A model generated the notes under the pieces. That model was not told where the DNA came from, did not search any database, and saw only the letters and a program-made list of their open reading frames with translations. A DNA stretch of 64,000 bases from Daucus carota subsp. sativus (Eukaryota; Streptophyta; Magnoliopsida; Apiales; Apiaceae), in assembly GCF_001625215.2 (NCBI RefSeq), contig NC_030386.2, positions 14,292,545-14,356,544 of the forward strand, read 5' to 3'. Each line of letters opens with the position of its first letter. Position 1 is the stretch's first letter. The translations under genes were made by a program, and so were the position numbers. Of this stretch, positions 44,107-55,523 are shown one piece after another.

Positions 44107-44216
44107 CACTAAAAATCCTATCTTTTGTCCCAGCCGTTGGATCATCAATCCAACGGCTGTGACACTGGTTGTTAAATAATTGTTCCCTGACAACCACATG
44201 TCAGGGAACAGGACCC
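44090..44216 (-). repeat. Right terminal inverted repeat of the MULE
   Basis: It is the inverse copy of the left end, ending AACAGGACCC at 44216. The same two hairpins (TGTTCCCTGACA stem and CCGTTGGAT stem) are kept. Confidence 0.9.
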
Positions 44217-44225
44217 TTTAAAGAA

Positions 44226-45199
44226 TTGTCTTTAGGTTGCATTTTCAAAACCAAGTTTGTATCATGTCCGCTTACCTGTTATTTAGCTTATCTTTTCAAA
44301 ACTAACGCTATACAGAAGTCCAGAAAATTTTCAAAATCATCGGAAAAATAGTTGTCCAAAATAGTGTCCAACTCTCTGGAATCTATCGACTTAAATAGTT
44401 CTAAAATTGTCGCAAGATATCTAGGATAAAATAGTTCTAAAATCGGATAAATGATACGGTAAACAACTAAAACAAAAACACAGAAAATATCTCCAACTAC
44501 ACATTTCTTTTATCTAAAATTTAGCTAGCATCGGAATATTAATTTCTAATAGCATTTCAAACTAAAATTCAATAAATCATATCATATATAAAAAGCCAAA
44601 ATATAGCTAATCTTGTGATATTGACCATATGTTAAATCACTAAGAGTATTTTGTCAATTTACTAAGATCATCTCGAACACTTCAAAATCCTTAATCAGGG
44701 GTGTATTCAATTAGGATTTTATTTTCTTCATTCATAAAATTTGAGATGAAATGTGAGGATATTTAACTCGGATTTTAAAAAATGTATCAGAATCTTAAGG
44801 TATTCAATTAAAATTTTAAATTGTGCTACAAAATCTGGCAGTATTCAATACATAAAAATTTAATAGTATTCGAATGCGGATAGATTTTTTGTCGAATTCA
44901 TAAAATGATGATTGTTCAGTTGTATTTTAAGATATTCAAATCCCATCAAAATTCATAGATTTTAAAGTATTATATGTAAATTCTAAACACCTCATCAACT
45001 CTGCAAAATTTTATCAAAAATCCGTGTAAAATTAAAATCAGATACAATTCATAAATCATATAAAATTCATTAAAATTCCGTGGGATACGCCTCTAAAATT
45101 TTAACCATTGATGAAATATAAATTAAATTGACCAAAACTACTAAATAATTTAAAAAATAATAATTTACTTTACAATGTAATCGTGTTGTGAAAGAGGAA
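44226..45199. other. AT-rich spacer upstream of RPT1
   Basis: No gene is visible. It contains a probable old MITE (44696-45095); the rest is AT-rich DNA. Confidence 0.5.
44696..45095. repeat. Possible hAT-type MITE
   Basis: The left end CAGGGGTGTATTCAATTAGG and the right end (complement TAGAGGCGTATCCCACGGAA) are partly inverted copies, with ATTCATAAAATTT-like segments inside. GGGGTGTATTCAAT ends are a common plant hAT MITE type. No clear 8-bp duplication was found. Confidence 0.45.
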
Positions 45200-45210
45200 T
45201 TATGATTATA

Positions 45211-45775
45211 GGGATATATATCAAATAGGTCACTCGTTTCATCCAAATGTATCAATTGAGTCACTGATTCCCAAATTGACTCAAATGAGACACTCATTAG
45301 AAAAATTTGTATCAAAAATATCACTTTATCGTTAGTCGAAAATTTGAAACTATTATATATTGAGTTTCGCACATTTTTTATGAATGATATTACATCCAAA
45401 TGAAAGATTCCGAAGTCTACTATTTTCGCTAATATGTTTAGATTTTTAAAAATTTATCTCATATTTATTTTTATTTAAATCAAATAAAACAATCAAAAAA
45501 TTAAAAATAAATAGTTGATAAATTTTTAAAAATCTAAAAATATTATCGAAAATAGTAGAACTCGAAATCTTTCGTTTGGATGTAATAACATTCATAAAAA
45601 AATGTGCGAAACTCAATATATAATACTTTATAATACTTTCAATTTTTCGACTAATGATAGAGTGATAGTTTTGATACAAATTTTTCTAATGAGTGTCTCA
45701 TTTGAGTTAATTTGGAAATCAGTGACTCAATTGATACATTTGGACGAAACGAGTGACATAATTGATATTTATCCC
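45211..45775. mobile_element. MULE-type MITE, palindromic (copy 2), at the RPT1 promoter
   Basis: The 565-bp inverted repeat begins GGGATATATATCAAATAGGT and ends GATATTTATCCC. It is related to 16373-16924. Flanks TTATGATTATA (45200-45210) and TTAGCATTATA (45776-45786) agree at 9 of 11 positions, an old target duplication of Mutator-like size. The element ends 121 bp before the RPT1 start codon. Short frames inside are arms of the palindrome, not genes. Confidence 0.83.
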
Positions 45776-45782
45776 TTAGCAT

Positions 45783-45790
45783 TATATAGG
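45783..45790 (+). promoter_or_regulatory. Probable TATA box of RPT1
   Basis: TATATAGG lies 107 bp upstream of the ATG, before the GA-rich leader. Its first bases overlap the right target duplicate of the MITE at 45211-45775. Confidence 0.5.
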
Positions 45791-45850
45791 CAGGAGGCGA
45801 GTGCCGGTATTTTGTTGCGCAAGACAAGATTTAGCAGACCTTTTATTCAA

Positions 45851-45852
<2 letters not shown>

Positions 45853-45896
<44 letters not shown>
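45853..45896 (+). repeat. (AG)22 microsatellite abutting the RPT1 start codon
   Basis: Forty-four bases of uninterrupted AG end directly at the ATG, within the 5' leader. GA repeats in leaders are known binding sites for plant BPC/GAGA-binding factors; a regulatory role here is inferred. Confidence 0.95.
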
Positions 45897-45900
<4 letters not shown>

Positions 45901-48900
45901 GAGGAAGCATCGAAGACGAGATTAAGGACGAGAAGAACCCTAAGCCTCTCGATGAGGACGATATCGCTCTGCTCAAGACTTATGTATATTATTCCTAACT
46001 CTATTCCCTTCAATTTCTCAACACACACACTATTGTGATAATTGTGAGCTCTGAGTGTCTGTGTATCAAGATCTGTTATGCTGTAAATCCTAATTTGCTC
46101 CTTTCATCTTCAATTTAGCTTTGCTATCTGCTAGCTTTTAAGTCAAAACTAACAGAAATGTGTTCTTTGAACTGTTTAGGTCGGTAAACTAAAATTCATC
46201 TTCAATTTAGCTTTGCTATCTGCTAGCTTTTAAGTCAAAACTAACAGAAATGTGTTCTTTGAACTGTTTAGGTCGGTAAACTAAAATCAATATGCTGATT
46301 AAATGTTTCTATTCTATTATATTTCAATGCAGCACTAGGTTCATATGATTATCAATGTAATTAGGAGGTCATCGACATTTCACTGCTTGTGGATAAGAAA
46401 ATGATCGATATATCATTTAATTTGGGTGCTTTTAAACTTGTCGATTATCCATCTTTAATTACATGAAATTATATCTATCTCTGCAGGGATTGGGGCCTTA
46501 TTCCAACACTATAAAGAATGCGGAAAAAGAGATCAAAGAAATGGCTAAGAAAATTAATGATCTGTGTGGTATGCTTCTATTCTTACATGTTTTTAGTTGT
46601 GATAAATAAAAGTGTGGCAATTTTGTTCAATGCTTTTGCCACACAAGATCTATGAGATGCTTACAAGCCTAACCTTATTATTTATAATATTTATTTGCTT
46701 TGTAGTTTTGCATCTCATATCTATTAGTGTGTCTTTATCAGAACTGTTTGATACAAATTTCAAATCTGCTAAACTGTTTTATTCCTCAATGTCAGCTTGG
46801 CTTTCTCTTTATATTTCTCGAGTAATATGTAGTTCTCGTGGTTAATTTATAATGCCATGTCAGGTATTAAGGAGTCTGATACTGGGTTGGCTGCACCGAG
46901 CCAGTGGGATCTTGTTTCCGATAAGCAAATGATGCAGGAAGAGCAACCACTTCAGGTATGAGTTTCTTCCTATCTGCTTTTATGATTCAAACAAAGATAT
47001 TCTGTTATTATAGCAGTGTTCATTTTTTGCATGCAGGTGGCGAGATGCACAAAGATAATCAACCCAAACACTGAAGATGCAAAATATGTCATAAACGTTA
47101 AGCAAATTGCAAAGGTAAGTATGCATATCTGTCAATATTTTTCTTTCCTTTTTTTAGTTGCACACGATGTATATATAAGCTAGGCATGCATCATCTACGA
47201 TGCAAGTTTTTTTCCGGCCAAATGTTCCTTCCCATTATCGGTTCACCACTTGGATAGCTAATGGTATGTGGGAGGTGGAAAGCTACATCTCTTCTAGATC
47301 GGAGATTTATCATTTGAAGAATATACATCTTGAGAATTGAGAATGTTCGTTCTTTTTGAGTCTGATTACAAATGGAAGAGGCACATATAAATGGGGATGG
47401 TGAAAATTATAATCTGCTTGCATTAAGATTTTCTTTTTAAACACTTCTACCAATCAAGACCCCTGCTTCTTTTATTTCTGTTTTGTATTTGGGAATCAAG
47501 TGTCTCATAGAATGGGTTATAGGTGGGATTTATTTTTATTTTTTTTTGTGGCAAGTTATTCAGCTTAAGTGTGATTAATGAAAATATTGTTAATCCTTAA
47601 AAGACATACTCAGCCTAGAAAAAGCCATTTCCGACTTGTCCATTGCTTTGATGTATTTCATCAGGAAGTGGTTTTGTAAGGACATAACTATAGGGATGAT
47701 GTCATTTGTGTGCTAATAAAAATTTAAACCTACTTGTCGAATAAGAAGTATTTTTATAGAAACATAAAATTTTCCCTCTATCAAAATTAATAAGTTTTAT
47801 TCGGACCTGGAAGGGACAATATCAAGCATGACCTGAATCCTGATCCGATGTAAAGCACGGTTTACAGCGGTTTACAGCTTATATCCTATGCTATGTAAAG
47901 CTAGTATCTACTGTCATGAGCATATTACTGAGTGTAGGTTAGTAACTATAATTACTAATTAGCATTTTTTTTCCCTGCGAGTCTTTTCTTCTTCTTCTTC
48001 TTCCTTTTTTTTTTTGTTGTGAATTATGGTCATTGAGCTCACAATTCATGCAGTTTTCTTAGAGATTTCCATGCTGTATGATTCCCTTTTACTTAATCTT
48101 TTCAAACTCGGTTATCTGTTTGAAATTTTATATTCCTAAGGTCATGGATATGTTTCATCCAGTATATACAACATTTCTAGTCCTTGCTCTCTGAATCTGT
48201 GTATAAAGAATATCATCAATTTCAACTTTATTTTTTAGGCCATTAGCACTTTATCTTTTGACCTTCATTTGATTGCAGTTTGTTGTCGGATTGGGAGATA
48301 AAGTTTCACCAACTGATATCGAAGAGGGCATGCGTGTTGGGTACTTCCCTACTCTATTTCATATGGATTTCTTCTTTTATTTAGATATTGCATGAGGGAA
48401 TTTTATGTTATGCTCTACTGCATAGTGCGTCTGCGTATTTATTGGACGGGGATAATGGTATGACAAAGCCAAGTAAAATAATGATGATAATATGCTGAGC
48501 TGAGAGCAACTAAAACTTTACTGAGACTAACATATTGCTAGTACTGATTTGCACACTCCTTTCTAAGCAGGTTACATATTGAAATCTAAAAGTATTCACA
48601 TTTACCTCATCACCCAGCATGTCTTAAACTACCTAAACAGCTTATTAATTATCTCTCTCCCCCTCTGTGTGTGCGTGTGTGCGTGTATGTCTTATTAGAG
48701 GGGGGGGGGGGTGATTTTGTATTAAACAAGATACCTTCGTTTTTCATTTGGCAATGATATTTCAAACGAGAGCCTATTAACATGTATTCTAATTATCTTC
48801 TGTATTTGCTTTCATAAAATCAGTCAAGACGCGCAATAACATACTCTATGATCATCTACAAATTTTGTAGTTGATTTGTGTATCATACGTTTTGAGAAGT

Positions 48901-51900
48901 AGATTACATTTACAATTGATCTTTGTATTATCTATTGATGGTTTTGTTATTGTTTTGGTATTATATCCAAAGTTGATCTGATCAATTATGGCTTTGGAAA
49001 TTCAGTTTGATGTTTATTAAATTCAAACTGATTTTATATGTTCGCATCATTAATTATGCAATAGCATTTTATTGATTCACTGTAATACAAAAAAGAACTT
49101 TATACATATACACACTACTGTAAAGTCAAATGCAGATACTTTTACAGGTTAAATTGGATTTCAGAATGGGCATGTATTTGCACCAGAGTTCTAACCTTGT
49201 GTTGTAGTTTTAGTAACTCAATGTATATTACTTTGTCAGCGTCGATCGCAATAAATATCAAATTCAGATCCCCTTGCCTCCAAAAATTGATCCAAGTGTC
49301 ACTATGATGACTGTTGAGGAGAAGCCTGATGTTACATACAATGACGTAGGTGGATGCAAGGAACAGATTGAGAAAATGCGAGAGGTGTGTAATACTATCT
49401 TATCTTATGTCGAAATTAATATCAATTACATATTACAATATAAATTTTAGTTACCTACATTTGTTTTTACCTATTTTTGTCTCTGCTTGTTCGATTGAAG
49501 GTTGTTGAGTTACCTATGCTTCACCCTGAGAAGTTTGTTAAGCTTGGAATTGACCCTCCAAAGGGAGTTCTCTGTTATGGTCCTCCTGGAACGGGTAAAA
49601 CTCTTTTAGCTAGAGCTGTGGCCAACAGAACTGATGCATGCTTTATTCGCGTAATTGGAAGTGAGCTTGTTCAGAAGTATGTCGGTGAGGGTGCTCGCAT
49701 GGTTCGCGAACTGTTTCAGGTTAGTAGCTGTTTATTGTTTATGATCATTCGTACTTATTGTCGACTTGACGTTTAGAATCTTACCAATGTCTTTTTTGTG
49801 GCAGATGGCACGTTCAAAGAAGGCTTGCATAGTTTTTTTTGACGAGATAGATGCAATTGGAGGTGCACGATTTGACGATGGTGTGGGTGGAGATAATGAG
49901 GTTCAGCGCACAATGCTTGAGATTGTAAATCAGCTTGATGGATTTGATGCTCGAGGAAATATTAAAGTTCTAATGGCAACAAACAGGTTAAGATCACAGC
50001 TTTTTATATAGCCGATAAATAGTGCTCACATCTATATTGCTCATAATACAGGTGTGGGCCTTGGAATTGTCTTTCATCGGGGGCGAGACTTTAGTTCAAA
50101 TTAAAGAAATAAAAATGGCACCAAAAATAGAAGAGACCGGATCTAACACGTAGTTTATTGGAATGATACTAGATATTAAGTAGAATAAAAATTAAAGCTG
50201 TGATTCACGGACACTGGAAAACCCAGCCGCACCCGTATCCACAGGACACAACACTGACAAGGACACTGGGATCCAGATCAGAACGCCATTTAGATATCGG
50301 ACTCTTCATCTCAGACAACCTATCTTTGATTTCAATGACCCATCGTTAATTCGGTAACCTATCTCTAAGATAAAGAGAAGAATAAGAAGATATATGAAGA
50401 AACAGAGGTGAGATTGATGTAAAAGGAGAAAAGAAGCAACTCTTGCCTTGATTTGTGCAATTGTTTGTTATGCAGTATAATAATATAATAATTGCGGTGT
50501 CCAAAGCCAAGTGTCAGATCCTTATATAACGCTTCCCCTGTCTTTGATTTTGTAGTTCGAAATATATTACATTGATTTGTGTCTGTGTCGGATCCTTTTA
50601 GAAGAGTCTGAGCATCATAGATTTAAAGTAGAATAGAATAAGAAAATGGTACAGGACAAAATATAATTAAGAATATAAGTGGATACAAGGTGCAAGAGAC
50701 TACTGTATACATCTATATTAATTGGTTTTTTGGACTTCTCCATCTTCTTATTAATTTTAGTATCTTTCTTAAAGCAATTAGCTTGAGGCCAAAATATTAT
50801 TTGTAAAATCTTCCATGTAAAAAATGTTCTTTTAAATCTTACTGAAGGCCCCAGTCGTCCTTCCAAATCTCATATTACCTTTTCTTTGTTGCATCAATCA
50901 GTACCATCAATCTATATGGAATGGATTAATGGAAGATGTATGCACAGTTTTTCTCGGCATTGTGGTTTTATTTTTTTGGCTATCTGGACTTTGCAAATGG
51001 CATGTTTTTTAACTTGCTAACATCTAATAATTTGTTTGTTTCAGGCCTGACACACTTGATCCAGCATTGCTTCGTCCTGGGAGGTTAGATCGTAAAGTTG
51101 AGTTTGGCCTGCCTGATCTAGAAAGCAGGACGCAGATTTTTAAGATCCATACCCGCACTATGAACTGTGAAAGGGATATTCGATTTGAACTCCTAGCTCG
51201 TCTCTGTCCGAATTCGACAGGTATGGATATGCAAATGTGCCTTTTCTTACCATGTTATACTTTCTACTTACATATGAAGATTGCAAATGGTGCTGTGTGT
51301 AAATTCCACAAAAGGTAGTGGGTTTGTAGTATAGGCTGTTCAGGAATCAGATCCATCTAAAATTATAAGATGCAGTACAGTAGTACAGAGTATTAGGTGG
51401 CTTTTTTCTGGAAAGAGTTCTAATTTATAGACATCAGTCGGAGTTCCCTGTATATCAAATGTATAAATGCCAGCATGACTCTGTGTAGGTGATTCGGGTT
51501 GCCCAAGCAAATTAATTAATGAGACCCCTGATATAATTAGAAATTGGAAGCACAAAAAATTTCCAATGAGATGTAGGATGGTTGGTGTACAAAAAACAGC
51601 GAAAGCCCTTTTCAGCCGAAGAGGGAGAAAAAAAATACAAATAGAAAACTGAACTATTAAACATATATAGCATTTTTGGAATTGGGGGCCCTAGGCATGG
51701 TTTTGATCTGCTTATGCCTTGACACGGCCCTGAATTGCAGGTTGTAGTTTACCACATTGTTGAGATGCAACATCAAAGTCATTGGCCTAGACCAAGTTCT
51801 TATATAGTTATATAACAGGATAAAAATCAACAAATATTGGACCCATTACAAGATAGATATGGCCTTGGATGGCAGCTCATTATGTTCCATTGCTAAGATG

Positions 51901-52569
51901 AAACAAAGTTATTGTCCATGAACCGGTTTCTACATGTATAACAAAAAAAAAAAAATGGAGGTTTTTTACGATGTATCTGAATTCTACCCAAAGATAAAAC
52001 CAATCATTGGAACATTAGCTTAAAAGGGTTGGCTTGCATAGTATGTTTTGAAAGATTATTTCAATAAAAGATTAAAAGCTGCTTGCAGGAGCAAGGAATA
52101 TCTATTTTTCGACCTCCCTTGACCATCATTGATTTATTGTTGAGATGTTCGACATCAGTGATCAGACTAACTTTTAACTTTTTAGTGACTGGGGAATTGG
52201 TCAGCTTAACTTTCACGATTTGCCATTAGATGTGTATGCATGATGGTACTGTTATCTAATCTAGGAAGACTTGTGTAGTGTTGTTATGTGCTGCCCAGGT
52301 CATATCGAAGTTTTCAAAAAAAAAAAAAAACTCTTGAGACTTGAGAGGTAGCTGGTTCGGTCTCTTTGCATATATGTATTCCCCCACTGAATTTTACACC
52401 TTTTTGTTTAGGAGCGGATATAAGAAGTGTCTGCACAGAGGCTGGTATGTATGCCATTCGAGCAAGAAGGAAAACTGTAACAGAGAAGGATTTCCTTGAT
52501 GCTGTGAACAAAGTCATTAAAGGGTATCAAAAGTTTAGTGCCACCCCCAAGTATATGGTGTACAATTGA
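45897..52569 (+). CDS. RPT1: 26S proteasome regulatory particle ATPase RPT1 (subunit 7)
   Basis: Ten exons (45897-45983, 46487-46568, 46864-46955, 47037-47114, 48279-48340, 49240-49384, 49501-49719, 49805-49986, 51045-51220, 52412-52569) join in frame with GT-AG borders. They encode 426 aa, the usual plant RPT1 length. It is one of six AAA ATPases in the base of the 19S particle, which unfold ubiquitinated proteins and feed them into the 20S core. Visible are the OB-region sequence [20 protein letters not shown], Walker A GPPGTGKT (209-216), Walker [10 protein letters not shown] (D268, E269), the [20 protein letters not shown] block with arginine fingers, and the C-terminus ATPKYMVYN. No damage is seen. 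Intron 1 holds a 92-bp tandem duplication. The identity is clear because nearly every residue matches the conserved family pattern. Confidence 0.98.
46103..46286. repeat. 92-bp exact tandem duplication in RPT1 intron 1
   Basis: Two head-to-tail copies start TTCATCTTCAATTTAGCTTT at 46103 and 46195 and appear identical. This implies a recent duplication. Confidence 0.92.
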
Positions 52570-53790
52570 GGGAGAACTTTGTCAGAGGTGCTTACTTCTT
52601 GTGTGGCATAAGCTTGGAAGATCGTTATTCTCTCTTCAGCCTCTCGAACATTTGCACCAGATTTGTTTTTTTCATTTGCCAATGTAGCCCTTTGGGATAT
52701 TTTGTCCTTGCAAAATATTCACAGTGATCATGTAGTGTGCTATGAGCATCAGCTGGAGTAATTGGGATGCAAGTTTAAACTTAATCTACTGACTGCAGCT
52801 GTAATTTTCATATTGGATACTTCTACGAATCGGGTCAATATTCTCCCTATAACTCTTTGTGCAATGTACTAGTTTAATGATGGCGTTGCAAAACAAAAAT
52901 ACTTGCTTGATTACATAATGAACGACCTGATGTTGCAATGGAGTGAGATACTGTGAATAGGATTATAGTTATAATATTCCCTCCATCTCAAATTAGATGA
53001 CCTAGTTGACTTTGAGTTTGGGCACACAATTTAAGATTCATTAACCAACCGCATAGCTACATGACTTATTTTTAAAATTTTATTTTTGCAAATAAAAATT
53101 AAAATATGAAATTTTTATTTATAAAAGAAAAAATAAAAAAATAAATTTCGGAAGTAGACGGTCAATGCACTTAAAGTTACGTGCTCAAAGTCAACTAACT
53201 CATCTAATTTGAGATTATGATTTGAGATGGAGGTAGTAACTCATAAGAAGTTGAACAAAATAAAAAATAATAATGTCTCGAGTAAAATAATGAAGGATAG
53301 TAGCAGGTTTTCGAAAGTCGGCGACTTTTCTTTAGTATCCAACTGTAGCCAACTGCCAAGTAAGTTGATCCTTTAATTTGGATTTATTATTGGAGTCGGT
53401 CACAGCCAAGGTCGATTAAGTCCCAGATATATCGACTGACTTGCATACCAGAAAATGAAAGAAAATTCTGAGCAGAACGGCAGCTGTCCAGAGTATTATC
53501 GCTTGCTTCTTAATCGATTTGAAGCAAATCTGGAACTTAGTTAATGTTATCCAATGAATCCGAGACGAATACAGTGCATGAGGAAGCGTAATTCAGGCAA
53601 CGAAAGGAATGTTCGTAGCAACTAGCAAGCCTCTTCTTCGTACACACGACTAGTACAGTGGTACGTGTTGCTTCTTCTTGGTGGCATTCAATGGCTTTGT
53701 GTATATTCTATGTCACATCATTCAGTGTTCCTACGCCTCGGGATCTCTAATTGCTTCAACTTCACTGTTGGCAAGAATACGATGATAATA
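52570..53790. other. 3' flank of RPT1 and spacer
   Basis: RPT1 3' untranslated region extends to about 52900. The rest holds one Stowaway-like MITE and non-coding DNA. Confidence 0.5.
52977..53236. mobile_element. Stowaway-like MITE downstream of RPT1
   Basis: Inverted ends (TTCCCTCCATCTCAAATTAG versus ATTTGAGATGGAGGTAG) with TA on both sides (52975-52976, 53237-53238). Internal arms GTTGACTTTGAGTTTGGGCA and GTGCTCAAAGTCAACTAACT also pair. Confidence 0.75.
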
Positions 53791-53794
53791 ATTA

Positions 53795-54079
53795 CTCCCT
53801 CCGTCCCATTTTATTTTGGGACGTCCCAAAAGAATGAACCTACAATACTTACTATTTTTGAACACTATTTTTCACTATTACACCCACTACTTTCTACCAC
53901 TATCTCTTTTCTATAATAATATAAACACTATTACAGCCACTATCCTCCTCCACTATCTCAAATCTATTATTAAATATTGGTAGGTCCCACCACTTTACCC
54001 ACTTTTCAACTAAACTTACTACATTTTTCTTAATCTCCGTGAAAGTCAAACCAGCTCACTCTTTTTGGGACGGAGGGAG
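53795..54079. mobile_element. Stowaway-like MITE, 285 bp
   Basis: Ends CTCCCTCCGTCCCATTTTAT and TTTTTGGGACGGAGGGAG are inverted copies, flanked by TA at 53793-53794 and 54080-54081. Confidence 0.83.
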
Positions 54080-54081
54080 TA

Positions 54082-54561
54082 TAAATTAAGCTACATATCG
54101 TGCAAACCGCGCCACCCCGCACTCACAGTGAGAGCAGATCGAGTAAGAGACATGAGAGACACGTGCCCCTCCTAAACAAAAAATTTGACGTTTTTTCATC
54201 ATTCTAAATTTTATAAGATTATATAAGCGTCCTCCTGAAAATCTGAAAATTTACAGATATTTTTGGAAAATTTGCTTGGTGTCCCATAAGAAACTATTGC
54301 TAAATCCCCCCGCACACAGCACACACATATAATTAATTGAATATTTAGCACGGTGTTCCACATTCACCACTTTGCCCGTGATTCCTCTTTTGTTATTCTA
54401 ATTTCTATCAGTGCTCTGCTTTCATGGAAGTTTCAGCTTTGCAATGCGTGTTTTAGGCACACATGCACCCCTTTGGTTAAGATAACTCCCTGTTTGTCTG
54501 TGCAGTTAATTTATATTAATATAATCCCACAACAAGGGCCAGTGCCAAACAATCTTGCATT
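54082..54561. other. Non-coding spacer
   Basis: No gene or repeat is recognised; a 103-codon frame starting at 54353 shows no family signal and runs into the hAT element. Confidence 0.5.
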
Positions 54562-54569
54562 CTACCTGT

Positions 54570-55515
54570 CAGGGACGAAGCCAGCAAACATCTTTAAGGG
54601 GGGCCAAAAAAAATTTCTTCGTAAAATTTTTCATCAGCACTGTAAAATATTCATTATAAAATAAATACAAAAATACTAGTAAAAAAATTATAGTAGAGCT
54701 TTGCGTTCTTTTAAATCAGGAAATCAAATTTATAATTGTGTCAACAAAAATATTTAGCTATTTCTCTTTAAATATATTTAAGTATAAAATGGTCAGGAAA
54801 CTCATCATAATAACTCTAAGTTATACAGTAATCTTTAATTAGCAAGTAACACACATTAAACGAAATTGTATTTTGACAATATCTCAAAAACTAAATATTA
54901 TGTTTATTATACTTACTCCTTTTCAAAAAAAATTGTTTATTATACTTACAAAAAAAAATATTATGCTTATTTAGAAGATGACAAGTTATAATTTAAATAA
55001 GTAAAAATATTACCTGGATGATGAAATTTAAATTGAAGATGAGTAGATCAATATTAATATTAAATAATAAATTGATAATGCACGACGACTAACTATTCTA
55101 TGAAAATGAAGAAGTGAAGTGAGGTATAAGTTTCTTGGATAAGACCTCCACCAAAGATTTTTATTTTTAAAGAAGAACCATATTGACATTTATATTTATC
55201 ACATATCATATTTTACGATCTTTTTTTTTAAAATAGTATAACAGTATATATATCTATATTTTTGTTTATTTTTATTTTTAAATTTGGTCTAATACAATAA
55301 ATTAGAAAAATCTAAGAATTAAAACTTTATTTTACAATGTTAAATATTTCTTAGAAGCAAACAAATATTTTTTGAGGGGGGCCAAATTTTTATATTTATA
55401 TAAATATATAGATAAAATATAATTTTTTTCAAAATTATATAATAAAAACTACAATACTATGGAAACCCTAGGGGGGGCCATGTCCCCTTCTGGCCCCTAT
55501 GTAGCTTCGTCCCTG
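54570..55515. mobile_element. Non-autonomous hAT element, 946 bp, 8-bp target duplication CTACCTGT
   Basis: The left end CAGGGACGAAGCCAGC and the right end GTAGCTTCGTCCCTG are inverted. Perfect CTACCTGT duplicates flank it (54562-54569, 55516-55523). The subterminal GGGGGGCC occurs at both ends. No transposase remains; the interior is AT-rich. CAGGG...CCCTG with an 8-bp duplication is diagnostic for hAT. Confidence 0.9.
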
Positions 55516-55523
55516 CTACCTGT

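Larger units (their letters stand above)
35338..44216. mobile_element. Complete Mutator-like element with perfect 9-bp target duplication
   Basis: The 8,879-bp unit is bounded by inverted ends starting GGGTC(T/C)TGTTCCCTGACAT. The 9-bp sequence TTTAAAGAA lies directly outside both ends (35329-35337 and 44217-44225). It carries a FAR1/MURA-type transposase (35758-38209, +), an intact 283-aa predicted OB-fold protein (38327-39178, +) and a plant-mobile-domain/Ulp1 protease (40059-43208, -). The two groups are convergent. MULEs that carry Ulp1-like C48 proteases are known (the Kaonashi group in Arabidopsis), and plant mobile domains are known from transposons. The OB-fold partner and the palindrome layout are what I do not recognise. 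The perfect target duplication implies a recent insertion, but two of three genes are broken, so it was probably moved by a relative. Confidence 0.95.

Noticed and set aside
45602-45925. 107-codon plus-strand frame ahead of RPT1
   Set aside because: It is one arm of the palindromic MITE run into the (AG)22 repeat in another frame from RPT1.
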